64,000 nt of DNA from CAWDVK01 sp963805715 (GTDB lineage: Bacteria > Actinomycetota > Actinomycetes > Streptosporangiales > Streptosporangiaceae): contig CAWDVK010000012.1 of assembly GCA_963805715.1 (NCBI GenBank), positions 1-64,000 of the forward strand, read 5' to 3'. Shown here piece after piece: positions 43,194 through 52,304 of the stretch (the first letter of the stretch is position 1; every line of letters starts with the position of its first letter). A model generated the notes under the pieces. The model did no database searches and was not told the DNA's origin. It saw only the letters and a list, made by a program, of their open reading frames with translations. The translations under genes and the position numbers were made by a program.

Positions 43194-43223
43194 GACCGCC
43201 GCAGCGAAGGCGCTGCGGCGGTC
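43194..43223 (-). terminator. Strong hairpin terminator of the rpsF-ssb-rpsR-rplI operon
   Basis: A perfect 13-bp stem, GACCGCCGCAGCG / CGCTGCGGCGGTC, closes a 4-base loop. On the minus strand it is followed by TTT, fitting an intrinsic terminator downstream of rplI; it may also serve the converging small gene. Confidence 0.8.
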
Positions 43224-43319
43224 TGACGGCTGGCTCAGGCCAGTTCAGCCCGGGAGGCCAGGCGCGGCCTGACGACGCCGGCCGGGGTGGTGGCCGGAAG
43301 CGCCCCGCCACCCGGCGGG

Positions 43320-43781
43320 TCAGGACGCGACGACCTCGACCTCGAGCGTGGCGCTGACCTCAGGGTGCAGCCTGACGGCGACCTGATGCGAGCCCACTGT
43401 CTTGATCGGGTTCTTGACCTCGATCTTGCGCCGGTCGAGCTCCGGGCCGCCGGCCGCCTGGACCGCGGCGGCGATGTCGGCGGTGGAGACGGAGCCGAAC
43501 AGCCTGCCGCCGCCGCCGGCCCGCATCTGCAGCCGGACGTTCAGCGAGGCAAGCCGGTTCGCGGCGTCTCGCGCGTCCTCGGTGCTCCGGATCTCGCGCG
43601 CTGACCTGGCCCGCTTGATGAGCTCGATCTGCTTCTCGGCGCCGCGGGTCCAGCGCATCGCCAGACCGCGCGGCACCAGGTAGTTACGGCCATATCCACC
43701 AGCCACCTCGACAACGTCGCCGGGGGCACCCAGGCCTGAGACCTCCTGGGTGAGGATGAGCTTCATGGGCGTACCGCTCAT
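43320..43781 (-). CDS. rplI: 50S ribosomal protein L9
   Basis: 153 residues. KLILTQEVSGLGAPGDVVEVAGGYGRNYLVPRGLA is the L9 signature, the GGYGRNYL loop binding 23S rRNA; the central helix and C-terminal domain follow. GGGAGG precedes ATG 43781; ATG 43766 is the homologous start in other species, so five extra residues (MSGTP) may be translated. Last gene of the rpsF-ssb-rpsR-rplI operon. Confidence 0.95.
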   Translation of the reverse strand: MSGTPMKLILTQEVSGLGAPGDVVEVAGGYGRNYLVPRGLAMRWTRGAEKQIELIKRARSAREIRSTEDARDAANRLASLNVRLQMRAGGGGRLFGSVSTADIAAAVQAAGGPELDRRKIEVKNPIKTVGSHQVAVRLHPEVSATLEVEVVAS

Positions 43782-43803
43782 CGGTCGTTAACCTCCCTCG
43801 GCC

Positions 43804-44040
43804 TCAGCGCGCCGTGCTCGTGTACGGCAGCAGCGCCATCTCGCGGGCGTTCTTGATCGCGGTCGCGACATCGCGCTGATGCTGCGTGCAGTTGCCGGAA
43901 ACCCGCCGGGCCCGGATCTTGCCGCGGTCGGAGATGAACTTCCGCAGCAGCCCGGTGTCCTTGTAGTCCACCCGGGTGATCTTCTCCTGGCAGAACAGGC
44001 AAACCTTCTTCTTCGGCTTGCGAATCGGTGGCTTGGCCAT
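43804..44040 (-). CDS. rpsR: 30S ribosomal protein S18
   Basis: 78 residues: basic N-terminus KPPIRKPKKKVCLFC, then YKDTGLLRKFISDRGKIRARRVSGNCTQHQRDVATAIKNAREMALLPY, the S18 signature that contacts S6 and 16S rRNA. CxxC and the later Cys mark the zinc-binding C+ form, whose counterpart in actinobacteria can be replaced by a zinc-independent paralog under zinc limitation. Confidence 0.96.
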   Translation of the reverse strand: MAKPPIRKPKKKVCLFCQEKITRVDYKDTGLLRKFISDRGKIRARRVSGNCTQHQRDVATAIKNAREMALLPYTSTAR

Positions 44041-44174
44041 CGTGGTGCTCCTTGGCAGAGCCCCGCCAGCGGCGGGGATGGTCGATATTCGTTGGTTCCT
44101 GTCATCTGGCTGGGCCCGGCACCGTCAGCGGCGCCAGTCCCTGGCCGTGGCGGGCACGAGTCGGGCTGGTGCGA

Positions 44175-44705
44175 TCAGAATGGCGGCTCGTCGGAGAATC
44201 CGCTGTCACCGCCGGGCTCAGCAGCCCACGGATCGTCGGCCGGGCGCCCGCCGCCCCCACCATACCCGCCCTGGCCGCCTGAGCCGGACGGGCCGGCCGG
44301 GCCGGCCGGGCCGCCGTACCCGCCGCCGCCGCCGGACCGGCTGGACTTGGTGACCTTGGCCGAGGCGTTGCGGAGAGAGGGGCCGACCTCGTCGACCTCG
44401 ACCTCGTAGACGGTGCGCTTCTCGCCCTCGCGGGTCTCATAGGAGCGCTGCCGGAGCCGCCCGGAAACGATCACGCGCATGCCGCGCTGGAGGCTCTCCG
44501 CGACGTTCTCGGCGGCCTGCCGCCAGACATTGCAGGACAGGAACAGGCTGTCGCCGTCCTTCCACTCATTCGTGGCCCTGTCCATGAACCTCGGGGTCGA
44601 AGCCACGCGGAAGGTCGCCACCGCCTGGCCGGTCGAGGTATAGCGGAGCTCAGGATCGCCGACGAGGTTGCCGACAATGGTGATCTGGGTGTCGCCTGCT
44701 GCCAT
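44175..44705 (-). CDS. ssb: Single-stranded DNA-binding protein
   Basis: 176 residues from ATG 44705. OB fold: MAAGDTQITIVGNLVGDPELRYTSTGQAVATFRVAST, NEWKDGDSLFLSCNVWRQAAENVAESLQRGMRVIVSGRLRQRSYETREGEKRTVYEVEVDEVGPSL. A Gly-rich flexible linker leads to the acidic tip FSDEPPF, which recruits partner proteins. Essential for replication and repair; located between rpsF and rpsR as in most actinobacteria. Confidence 0.96.
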   Translation of the reverse strand: MAAGDTQITIVGNLVGDPELRYTSTGQAVATFRVASTPRFMDRATNEWKDGDSLFLSCNVWRQAAENVAESLQRGMRVIVSGRLRQRSYETREGEKRTVYEVEVDEVGPSLRNASAKVTKSSRSGGGGGYGGPAGPAGPSGSGGQGGYGGGGGRPADDPWAAEPGGDSGFSDEPPF

Positions 44706-44782
44706 CGGGGTACTCCCGCTCGCTCGGGTGGGGTCGGGTCGAGCTCAGCCGGCCAGGAACAGCACTCAGTGCTGGTCCGGAC

Positions 44783-45073
44783 TTAGTGCTGGTCCGGCCG
44801 AAGGATCTTGGTCCGGAGGACCGCCTCGTTCAGGTTGAGCTGGCGGTCGAGCTCCTTCATGGTGTCGGGCTCGGCCATCAGGTCGATGACCGTGTAGATG
44901 CCCTCAGACTTCTTGTCGATCTCGTAGGCGAGCCGCCGGCGGCCCCAGACATCGACCTTGTCCACGCTGCCGCCCGCGTTCGTGACAACCGCCAGGAACT
45001 GGTCGAGCGACGGCTGGACGGTGCGCTCTTCAAGCGAGGGATCGAGAATGATCATCATCTCGTAGCGGCGCAT
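44783..45073 (-). CDS. rpsF: 30S ribosomal protein S6
   Basis: 96 residues: RRYEMMIILDPSLEERTVQPSL, then VDKVDVWGRRRLAYEIDKKSEGIYTVIDLMAEPDTMKELDRQLNLNEAVLRTKILRPD, typical S6. First gene of the operon with ssb, rpsR and rplI; in bacteria S6:S18 can regulate its own operon through the leader mRNA. The 280-bp spacer upstream should hold the promoter. Confidence 0.96.
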   Translation of the reverse strand: MRRYEMMIILDPSLEERTVQPSLDQFLAVVTNAGGSVDKVDVWGRRRLAYEIDKKSEGIYTVIDLMAEPDTMKELDRQLNLNEAVLRTKILRPDQH

Positions 45074-45353
45074 ACGCTTAACCCGCCTCCTCTGGACTCA
45101 CGCGGTCACGGTCTCTCCGTGACAGGAGGAACTGCGCGCCGTCCCTGGGACGGCCTTCTGCAGCCGGGCCAGCTTACCAGCCAGCACCGACAGCTGAAGC
45201 CCGCCGGTGACGGCATGCCGGGTCGCCGCGTGCCGGCGGATTCCCGGCGCGCGGCCGCCAGCTCGTGGTTCCCTTCCGGGGCTGATGGGAACAAACTGGG
45301 AAGTGAGGACATGACCCGGCAGCCAGCCAAGCTGGCAAGGGGGTGGCAGAGAT

Positions 45354-45665
45354 ATGCCCGGAGCCGTCAGGGCGCCTTCCCGCAGCCGTACGCTACGCCT
45401 GACGCTGAACAGCGATGGCAGGCGGCATCCGCTGCTGAACAGCCTGACCGCGTTCACCTTCTTCGGCGGCATCGCCGCATTCGTCTGCGGGCTGATCGTC
45501 AGCGCTCACTTCTTCGCCAGCGTCATCGGCATCGCGGCCTTCGGCGTCGGGCTATGGGCGCAGATGGCGTCAGCGACGCGGGAGGAGCGGATCTTCATCG
45601 TGACCGGGCTCGTCGCCGCCTTCGTCGGCATAGGCCTCGGCATCGCGCACGGGGGCTTCGGCTAG
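45354..45665 (+). CDS. Small two- or three-TM membrane protein
   Basis: 103 residues from ATG 45354. After a basic N-terminus (VRAPSRSRTLRLTL) there are three hydrophobic segments: LTAFTFFGGIAAFVCGLIVSA, ASVIGIAAFGVGLWAQMAS and IFIVTGLVAAFVGIGLGIAHGGF. Similar small proteins occur next to rpsF in actinobacteria. Function unknown; inner membrane location predicted. Confidence 0.75.
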   Translation: MPGAVRAPSRSRTLRLTLNSDGRRHPLLNSLTAFTFFGGIAAFVCGLIVSAHFFASVIGIAAFGVGLWAQMASATREERIFIVTGLVAAFVGIGLGIAHGGFG

Positions 45666-45715
45666 GCCGGGCCGCTGCGGGCCTAGCCAGCCAGCGCCGG
45701 CGCTAGGCTCGGAGG

Positions 45716-46501
45716 GTGATCAGGATCGGAGCCCACCTGCATGACGGCGATCCTCTCCGCGAGGCGCTCGCCGCCGAAGCGGACCTGGTGCAGTTCTTCC
45801 TCGGCGATCCGCAGGGCTGGAAGGCGCCGGTCTTCCCCGGCGATCCCGCCGAGATCAGCGCTGCATTCGCCGAGGCGGGCGTGGATGCCTACGTGCACGC
45901 CCCGTACGTCATCAACGTCGCGTCACCGAACAACCGGATCAGGATCCCCAGCCGCAAGCTGCTGGAGCAGCAACTGAAGGCGGCCGCGGCCATCGGCGCC
46001 AAGGGACTCATCGTGCACGGCGGGCACGTGACCGCGGGCGCGGATCCCGAGCAGGGCTATGACAGCTGGCGCAAGGCGGTCGAGCGGATCGAGCGGCCGC
46101 TGCCGATGCTGATCGAGAACACGGCCGGCGGTGATGGCGCGATGGCGCGCGGCCTCGATGCCATCGCCCGGCTCTGGGACGTGGTCTCCGGCGCCGCGGG
46201 CAGCGGCGGTGAGATCGGCTTCTGCCTCGACACCTGCCATGCGCACGCATCCGGCGAGGACCTGGCCGGGATCACCGACCGGATCATCGCGATCACCGGC
46301 CGGATCGACCTGGTGCACGGCAACAACTCGCGCGACGAGTTCGGCTCCGGCCGGGACCGGCACGCCGGGCTGGAATCGGGAAGGATTGACCCGGCGCTGA
46401 TCGTCGAGGTCGTCCGGGCCGCGGGCGCGCCGGTCGTCTGCGAGACGCCCGATCCCGCTGCCGATGTCCGCTGGCTCAGGAAGCAGCTGGTGCAATCCTA
46501 A
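45716..46501 (+). CDS. nfo: Deoxyribonuclease IV (endonuclease IV)
   Basis: 261 residues from GTG 45716 behind GGAGG. AP endonuclease 2 / TIM-barrel: IRIGAHLHDGDPLREALAAEADLVQFFLGDPQGWKAP, DAYVHAPYVINVASPN, KGLIVHGGHVTAG, PMLIENTAGGDGAMARGLDAI, IGFCLDTCHAHASGED, IDLVHGNNSRDEFGSGRDRHAGLESGRID. Zinc-binding His, Glu and Asp residues are present. It cleaves at abasic sites in base-excision repair. It converges on the PBP gene. Confidence 0.92.
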   Translation: MIRIGAHLHDGDPLREALAAEADLVQFFLGDPQGWKAPVFPGDPAEISAAFAEAGVDAYVHAPYVINVASPNNRIRIPSRKLLEQQLKAAAAIGAKGLIVHGGHVTAGADPEQGYDSWRKAVERIERPLPMLIENTAGGDGAMARGLDAIARLWDVVSGAAGSGGEIGFCLDTCHAHASGEDLAGITDRIIAITGRIDLVHGNNSRDEFGSGRDRHAGLESGRIDPALIVEVVRAAGAPVVCETPDPAADVRWLRKQLVQS

Positions 46502-46557
46502 GTAACGCGGACTTGCGGCACTCGCGCACGCGAGCGTCCGGCTGCCGTTCCCGCAGC

Positions 46558-46579
46558 GCGCGGCGCGCTCGCGCCGCGC
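46558..46579. terminator. GC-rich hairpin between convergent nfo and PBP genes
   Basis: GCGCGGCGC and GCGCCGCGC form a perfect 9-bp stem with a 4-base loop (GCTC). A second smaller hairpin, CTCGCG-CA-CGCGAG, lies at 46521-46534. No U tract follows, so these would be GC-type bidirectional terminators. Confidence 0.5.
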
Positions 46580-46607
46580 CGGCCGCCGCCATGCGATCGC
46601 GCCGCGG

Positions 46608-49600
46608 CTAGCCCGTCCTCGCCCGGGCGCGCGCTGCCTCCTCGGCGGCCGGCGTCAGCGCGGCAGCAGTCGCGGCCGCCCCGCCTGTTTGCGGCGGGCC
46701 CGGCAGGCACGGCTGGCCAGGTGACGGGGTGCAGGTGGGCGACGGGTTAGGCGGCCCGAATGTCGGCACGGTCGGCGTCGGCGCCGGGCTTGGCGAGCCA
46801 CCGCCGGGTGAGCACGGGTTGCCGGGGAACGGGGTGCAGGACGGTGACGGCTGCGCGTACGTGTGCCTGACCACCGGTGCCGGCTGGACCTGAGTCCACT
46901 GGGCGTACCCGTTGTAGTTGGGCGTGGGCAGCTGCTCGACCGGCAGGCTGGCGAACTCCGTCGACATGAACGTGTGCCAGATCGTGGCGGGCCAGGTACC
47001 GCCAAATCCGCCGCCCTGGCCGTTCAGGCTGGGCAGGATGTCCAGCGTGTCCGAGGAGACATTCTGCGGTCCGAATATCGCCACTCCGAGCGCGTACTGC
47101 GGGATGGCGCCGATGAAGAACGCGGACTGCGCGGTGTTCGTCGTTCCGGTCTTGGCGATGATCGGCCGGTCCCATGCGGCGGCCGGATAGGCCGTGCCGC
47201 CGGGCTGGTCGTCGAAGCTGAGCGCGTAGTCGACATCGGCTGCCGCATTCGGGCGGCTGAAAACGTGGTTCTGGCTGATCTTCAGCGGAATCTGCTCCGC
47301 GCCCTCGCTGAGATGGGCGATGACGTGCGGCGTGTAGTACTCGCCGTTGTCCGCCAGGGTCGCGAACATCGTGGTCTGCTCCTCCACGGTGAGCGATCCC
47401 TGGCCGAGGGCCATGCCGGCCTCGTGCAGCATGCCGGGGTTGTTCTTCGTGGGCACGAGCCCTGTGGCCGGCAGGTTGACGCCGAAGCTCTGCGCCATGT
47501 TGAGCACGTTCTGGCCGCCGACCCGGTGCCACAGGTCCGTGTAGGCGCTGTTGATCGACGCGGCCGAGGCCGTCACCACGCCGACCGGGCCGAAGTCACC
47601 CTCGGTGTCGTTGTTGACCTTGTAATAGCCGTACTGCGAGGGCGGGCAGCTGCCGTTGACCGGCAGGATCGACGGGGTGGTGGGGTACTCGTCGGTCGGC
47701 ACGCAGAGCGGGCCGTTCCCGTCGAGCTGGCTGGTCTGGACGTCCATGCCCTCGTTGACGGCGGTGGACAGCACGTACGGCTTGAACGAGGAGCCGACCT
47801 GCTCCCTGGCCTGCGTCGCCTCGTTCCACTGATGCTCGGCGCTGAACGACTTGCCCGGGTACATGGCCAGGATCGCGCCGGTGCCGGGCTGCTCCAGCAC
47901 CGCGCCGACGTTGGCCCACGATGGCAGCGGCTGGCCGTCGGCGCGCATGAGCTCGAGGTTCTGGTCCACCGCGCGGTTCAGCGCGTTCATCATGGACTCG
48001 TTGAACGTGGTGACGATCCGCAGGCCCTTGGTGTAAACCTGCTGGTCGGTGAATCCGTAGGTGTTCTCCAGCTCGTTCAGCACCGATTCCATGATGTACC
48101 CGCGATAGCCCGTCCAGCCGTTGTCCAGCAGGCCAGGAATGATCTTCGGGAACTTCTGCGCGCTGGCCTGCTTCTGGGTGATGGCACCGTCGCGGACCAT
48201 GTTGGTGAGCACGTACTGCCAGCGGCTCACCAGGGCCTGGTACGGCGCTCCGGCGTGCGGATCCGGGTCGAAGTAGCCCGGCTGGTTGATCATGGCCGCG
48301 ATCATGGCGGACTGCGCGATGTTCAGCTGCGCCGCGGGCTCGTTGAAGTAGACCTGCGCGGCCGCTCCCACTCCGTACGCATGATCGCCGAGGTAGACGG
48401 TGTTCAGGTACTGGGTCAGGATCCAGTCCTTCGACTTCTCGTGCGCCAGCTTGACTGCGACGAAGATCTCACGGATCTTGCGGCTGGCGGTCTGCTCGGT
48501 GCCGATGCCGGCGTAGTAATTCCGGACGAACTGCTGGGTGATGGTCGAGCCGCCCTGGAACTCGCCGCCGCTGACGTCCTCGTAGGCCGCCCGCACGATC
48601 CCGGTCGGCGAGATGCCGCCCTCGGTATAGAAGCGCCGGTCCTCAGCGGCGACCACGGCCTGCTTGAGGTCATCGGGGATCTGGGACGAGGTCAGGATCT
48701 GCCGGTTGGTTCCCTGGCTGAACGTGCCGACCAGGGTCTTGCCGTTACTGAAGTAGACGTTCGACGACTGCTCTTGCGCTGCCTCGGACACAGAGGACGG
48801 GATCGGCGTGGATGAGTATTCGTACGTCACGGCGGCCAGCACGAGCACAGCGAATGACGCCGCCGTGCCGAGCGCCACCATGATGGCTTTCTTCCAGGTC
48901 CAGTGCCGCCACCAGCGGCCGTGCAGCAGCCAGTGGCGGAAGCCCTGGCCCCGATCGCTGCCGCGCCCGCCGCCCCGGCCGCCGCCGGAGCCGCCGCCCG
49001 GCCCGTGCGATCCGGGCCGCCGCGGGTCTGCTCCCGCCGACCGGCCGGGGCCCGGCCCGTACTCGCGCCGGTCCCGCTGCAGCGTCCCGCCGCTCGCCGC
49101 AGCATCTCCGTAGGAGTCGTAACTGGCCCTTCCCCGCTGGCCGCCGCCTCGGCCGGCCGGGCGCTGGGCTGGCTGACCGGCCGCGCGCGCCGCCGACCGC
49201 GGGCCAGCCGGGCCAGCCGGGCCCTGCAGGCCGAGCCGGTCCCGGAGCTGCTGGACCGCCGGGCCGCCGGAATCACTGCCGCGCCGGTCAGCTGACGAGC
49301 CAGTGCCGGCGCCGTCACGAAGTCCCGGCCACCGCGCGCCGCGGCCGCGGTCAGCGGCCGCATCCCAGCCATCGTCGGCGGCGCGGCGGCCGCGCCGCGG
49401 CTCAGCCGGGACGGCCGAGGCTGACCAGTCATCGGGTGGCCCGGCCGGCGCCCTCCGGGAGCGGGCCGCACCGCGTCCCGCCGCACGGCCGCGCGCCTCG
49501 CGGCTGCCTGCCTCGCGGCCGCCGCGCGCAGGGCCCTGCTCGCGCCCGCCAGGCTGGTCGTAGTCGGCCGGACGGCTGTGCTGCGGTGGCCGCAAGGAAG

Positions 49601-49703
49601 CAGGGTTGTCAGAAGGGTCACCCTGGGCCCGCCAGTCGCCGGTGCGGACACCGGCTCTGCCGGAATCAGGCCAGTACGGCCCGGACAGGTCTGGATTACT
49701 CAC
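46608..49703 (-). CDS. ponA: Bifunctional class A penicillin-binding protein (PonA-like)
   Basis: 1031 residues from GTG 49703, preceded by GAGGA. A basic, Gly/Arg-rich cytoplasmic region of about 265 residues precedes one membrane helix (KKAIMVALGTAASFAVLVLAAV, near 270). The GT51 glycosyltransferase has catalytic Glu in VVAAEDRRFYTEGG (near 351) and GGSTITQQFVRNYY. The transpeptidase carries SSFKPY (Ser-x-x-Lys, near 639), SIN and KTGTT (near 852). A Pro/Cys-rich tail ends the protein. It polymerises and crosslinks peptidoglycan. The DUF5318 gene upstream is its usual neighbour. Confidence 0.93.
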   Translation of the reverse strand: MSNPDLSGPYWPDSGRAGVRTGDWRAQGDPSDNPASLRPPQHSRPADYDQPGGREQGPARGGREAGSREARGRAAGRGAARSRRAPAGPPDDWSASAVPAEPRRGRRAADDGWDAAADRGRGARWPGLRDGAGTGSSADRRGSDSGGPAVQQLRDRLGLQGPAGPAGPRSAARAAGQPAQRPAGRGGGQRGRASYDSYGDAAASGGTLQRDRREYGPGPGRSAGADPRRPGSHGPGGGSGGGRGGGRGSDRGQGFRHWLLHGRWWRHWTWKKAIMVALGTAASFAVLVLAAVTYEYSSTPIPSSVSEAAQEQSSNVYFSNGKTLVGTFSQGTNRQILTSSQIPDDLKQAVVAAEDRRFYTEGGISPTGIVRAAYEDVSGGEFQGGSTITQQFVRNYYAGIGTEQTASRKIREIFVAVKLAHEKSKDWILTQYLNTVYLGDHAYGVGAAAQVYFNEPAAQLNIAQSAMIAAMINQPGYFDPDPHAGAPYQALVSRWQYVLTNMVRDGAITQKQASAQKFPKIIPGLLDNGWTGYRGYIMESVLNELENTYGFTDQQVYTKGLRIVTTFNESMMNALNRAVDQNLELMRADGQPLPSWANVGAVLEQPGTGAILAMYPGKSFSAEHQWNEATQAREQVGSSFKPYVLSTAVNEGMDVQTSQLDGNGPLCVPTDEYPTTPSILPVNGSCPPSQYGYYKVNNDTEGDFGPVGVVTASAASINSAYTDLWHRVGGQNVLNMAQSFGVNLPATGLVPTKNNPGMLHEAGMALGQGSLTVEEQTTMFATLADNGEYYTPHVIAHLSEGAEQIPLKISQNHVFSRPNAAADVDYALSFDDQPGGTAYPAAAWDRPIIAKTGTTNTAQSAFFIGAIPQYALGVAIFGPQNVSSDTLDILPSLNGQGGGFGGTWPATIWHTFMSTEFASLPVEQLPTPNYNGYAQWTQVQPAPVVRHTYAQPSPSCTPFPGNPCSPGGGSPSPAPTPTVPTFGPPNPSPTCTPSPGQPCLPGPPQTGGAAATAAALTPAAEEAARARARTG

Positions 49704-49862
49704 GCGTCCTCGCTGGTCGGGGTCAGGCGGTCGCAAGCGAGCAGCGGTACCGCCGGAATCCCACGGTACCCGGCGGTACCAAACCGTCCCGGCACATATC
49801 GTGAGTCTCTCCCGCAACGCCGTCACTACCACGGCAACTCGGGCAACGAAGCTGCTGGGTCG

Positions 49863-50261
49863 CTACTCGCCTGCGCGGGCTCGCCGACTTCGCCGGGTAG
49901 TCGGCTCGCCCGTGCCAAGGACATACGACGACGCGAGATGGTTCCAGGCACAACTCTGGCAGACCTCGACCACGTAGACCTGGAACTCAGCGTATTCCGC
50001 TGCCATTTCAGCCAGTTCTGGTCCGCGCTTCACGCGGCCCTCGTACCGGCCGAGCTGGTCGCCGTAGACGTAGGTGACGTGGGTGAGGTTCGCCTTCCTG
50101 CAGATCGGGCAGGCGGTCTCGGTCGGCTCGCCGTGAAACTTCGCCGCGCGGAGCAGGTACGGGTGCGCATCGCAAACGTCCGTCACGGTGGTGCGGCCGG
50201 AGAAGACCGACGCGAGCGTCGCCCGCCGCGCCAGGCCGTAGTCCACCACCGATCGCCTCAT
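49863..50261 (-). CDS. DUF5318 family protein
   Basis: 132 residues. The sequence MRRSVVDYGLARRATLASVFSGRTTVTDVCDAHPYLLRAAKFHGEPTETACPICRKANLTHVTYVYGDQLGR and the later CQSCAWNHL give two CxxC pairs, a probable zinc ribbon. It is conserved next to ponA and the PadR/inositol-synthase genes across actinobacteria. Function unknown; it may take part in cell-wall or division control by context. Confidence 0.9.
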   Translation of the reverse strand: MRRSVVDYGLARRATLASVFSGRTTVTDVCDAHPYLLRAAKFHGEPTETACPICRKANLTHVTYVYGDQLGRYEGRVKRGPELAEMAAEYAEFQVYVVEVCQSCAWNHLASSYVLGTGEPTTRRSRRARAGE

Positions 50262-50398
50262 GCCCGACAGGTTACGACGGATCTGCGCTCAGGCCGATAC
50301 CTGCCTCCCGATCAGGCCGCCCGGCCGCGGCGACGACCGGGCGGCCGGCGGTGCGGCGAGCGCCCGACTTGCGCCCTCGCGGCCGAGCGCATATCTTT

Positions 50399-50423
50399 GC
50401 GATGTATCGGCTCGATACATCGC
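50399..50423. promoter_or_regulatory. Perfect palindromic operator, probable PadR binding site
   Basis: GCGATGTATCG and CGATACATCGC are perfect 11-bp inverted repeats separated by GCT. The ATGT...ACAT half-sites match the PadR-family operator pattern. The palindrome is 72 bases upstream of the padR start, in the spacer shared with the divergent DUF5318 gene, so autoregulation is likely and control of both directions is possible. Confidence 0.8.
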
Positions 50424-50495
50424 CCCGAGCGACCTGGGTACCAGGCGCCTCGCGGCGCGGATGCTGACATCGTGCACGCCGGGAGGTGCGAGGCA

Positions 50496-51107
50496 GTGAG
50501 CAGCCAGCGGTCCGGGGTGCTGGAGCTTGCGGTCCTCGGCATCCTGCACGAGACCCCGATGCATGGCTACGAGCTGCGCAAGCGACTCAGCTCCCTGCTC
50601 GGGGCGTTCCGGGCGTTCGGCTACGGATCGCTGTACCCGGCGCTGAAGGACCTGCTCGCCAGGGGCCTGATCGCCGAAGACGTCAGCGGGCCGGCCAAGC
50701 CACTGACCGGGAAGCGCTCGAGGATCGTCTACCGCCTGACGGCCGACGGCAAGGAGCGGCTGCAGGGCCTGCTGGCCCAGACGGGCCCGGCAGCCTGGGA
50801 GGACGACGGCTTCGGCGTGCGCTTCGCGTTCTTCGGGCTGACCCAGGCCGACATCAGGATGCGCATACTCAAGGGGCGCCGGAGCCGGCTCGAGGAACGC
50901 CTCGAAACGTTCCGCGCGGCCGCCACCAGGACGCGTGAGCGAGTCGACAGCTACACCCTCGAGCTGCAAAGGCACGGACTGGAGTCGGTGGAGCGGGAAG
51001 TCCGCTGGCTCAACGAGCTGATCGCGTCAGAGCGGCAGTCAGGCAGCACACCCGGCGACGACGCCGGAAACCATCCAGAGGGTGGCGGAGCGGGAGTGGC
51101 CGGGTAG
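50496..51107 (+). CDS. PadR-family transcriptional regulator
   Basis: 203 residues from GTG 50496 behind GGGAGG. PadR winged helix: LELAVLGILHETPMHGYELRKRLSSLLGAFRAFGYGSLYPALKDLLARGLI, then KRSRIVYRLTADGKERLQGLL and a coiled C-terminal helical domain for dimerisation. It sits between its palindromic operator and the inositol-phosphate synthase gene, a conserved arrangement, and may repress itself and its neighbours. Effector unknown. Confidence 0.92.
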   Translation: MSSQRSGVLELAVLGILHETPMHGYELRKRLSSLLGAFRAFGYGSLYPALKDLLARGLIAEDVSGPAKPLTGKRSRIVYRLTADGKERLQGLLAQTGPAAWEDDGFGVRFAFFGLTQADIRMRILKGRRSRLEERLETFRAAATRTRERVDSYTLELQRHGLESVEREVRWLNELIASERQSGSTPGDDAGNHPEGGGAGVAG

Positions 51108-51172
51108 TGCCGGGCACGCGATCGCCGCTGCGCCGCAGCAGATAGCGACAGATAGATAAAGGAGCAATCCTG

Positions 51173-52252
51173 ATGGGTTCGGTTCGGGTAGCCATCGTTG
51201 GCGTCGGCAACTGCGCTAGCTCCCTGGTTCAGGGCGTGGAGTACTACAAGGACGCCGACCCGGCCAGCCGGGTACCGGGCCTCATGCATGTCCGGTTCGG
51301 CCCGTACCACGTCCGCAACGTCGAGTTCGTCGCCGCGTTCGACGTGGATGCCAAGAAGGTCGGGCGCGACATCGCCGAGGCGATCGTGGCCAGCGAGAAC
51401 AACACCATCCAGATCTGCGACGTGCCGCCGACAGGCGTCACCGTGCAGCGCGGGCCGACGATGGACGGCCTCGGCGATTACTACCGGGAGATCATCACCG
51501 AGTCCGATGAGCAGCCGGTCGACGTGGTGCAGGCGCTCCGCGACGCGCGGGCCGACGTGCTGGTGTCCTACCTGCCGGTCGGGTCCGAGCAGGCGGACCG
51601 GTTCTACGCCCAGTGCGCCATCGACGCCGGGGTGGCGTTCGTGAACGCGCTGCCTGTCTTCATCGCCTCCGACCCGGCCTGGGCGCAGAAGTTCACCGAG
51701 GCCGGCGTCCCGATCGTCGGCGACGACATCAAGTCGCAGGTCGGGGCGACCATCACGCACCGCGTGCTGGCCAAGCTGTTCGAGGACCGCGGCGTCGAGC
51801 TGCTGCGCACCTACCAGCTCAACTTCGGCGGCAACATGGACTTCATGAACATGCTGGAGCGCAAGCGGCTGCAGTCCAAGAAGATCTCCAAGACCCAGTC
51901 GGTGACCTCGCAGATCCCGCATGAGATGGAGAAGGCCGCCGTGCACATCGGGCCGTCGGACCACGTGCCGTGGCTGGATGACCGCAAGTTCGCGTACGTG
52001 CGGCTGGAGGGTCGCGCCTTCGGGGACGTGCCGCTCAGCCTCGAGTACAAGCTCGAGGTCTGGGACTCGCCCAACTCCGCCGGCGTCATCATCGACGCGG
52101 TCCGGGCAGCGAAGATCGCCAAGGACCGGGGCATCGGCGGCCCGATCCTCTCTGCCTCGTCCTACTTCATGAAGTCGCCGCCCGAGCAGTACAGCGATGA
52201 CCGGGCCAGGGACCGGGTCGACCAGTTCATCCGGGGCGAGGTCGACCGCTGA
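51173..52252 (+). CDS. ino1: Inositol-3-phosphate synthase
   Basis: 359 residues from ATG 51173, with AAAGGAG ten bases upstream. Short actinobacterial type: NAD-binding VAIVGVGNCASSLVQGVEYY, then LVSYLPVGSEQADRFYAQ, PIVGDDIKSQVGATITHR, LNFGGNMDFMNML, SVTSQIPHEMEKAAVHIGPSDHVPWLDDRK and CxxSPNSAGVIIDAVRAAK-like end. Converts glucose 6-phosphate to inositol 3-phosphate, the first step to phosphatidylinositol, mycothiol and, in relatives, mannosides. It follows padR by 65 bases. Confidence 0.95.
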   Translation: MGSVRVAIVGVGNCASSLVQGVEYYKDADPASRVPGLMHVRFGPYHVRNVEFVAAFDVDAKKVGRDIAEAIVASENNTIQICDVPPTGVTVQRGPTMDGLGDYYREIITESDEQPVDVVQALRDARADVLVSYLPVGSEQADRFYAQCAIDAGVAFVNALPVFIASDPAWAQKFTEAGVPIVGDDIKSQVGATITHRVLAKLFEDRGVELLRTYQLNFGGNMDFMNMLERKRLQSKKISKTQSVTSQIPHEMEKAAVHIGPSDHVPWLDDRKFAYVRLEGRAFGDVPLSLEYKLEVWDSPNSAGVIIDAVRAAKIAKDRGIGGPILSASSYFMKSPPEQYSDDRARDRVDQFIRGEVDR

Positions 52253-52304
52253 CCTCACCACGGGCCAGCTGATCGCGCGGGCCGCGCGGTTCTCCGAGCG
52301 GGCG

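Noticed and set aside
46863..48815. 650-codon open frame antisense to the PBP gene
   Set aside because: Typical mirror frame of a GC-rich gene with no motif; the opposite strand has all PBP motifs.
49578..50495. Upstream extension of the PadR frame
   Set aside because: It overlaps DUF5318 and the PBP start in antisense; the GTG at 50496 has a strong ribosome-binding site and matches PadR family starts.
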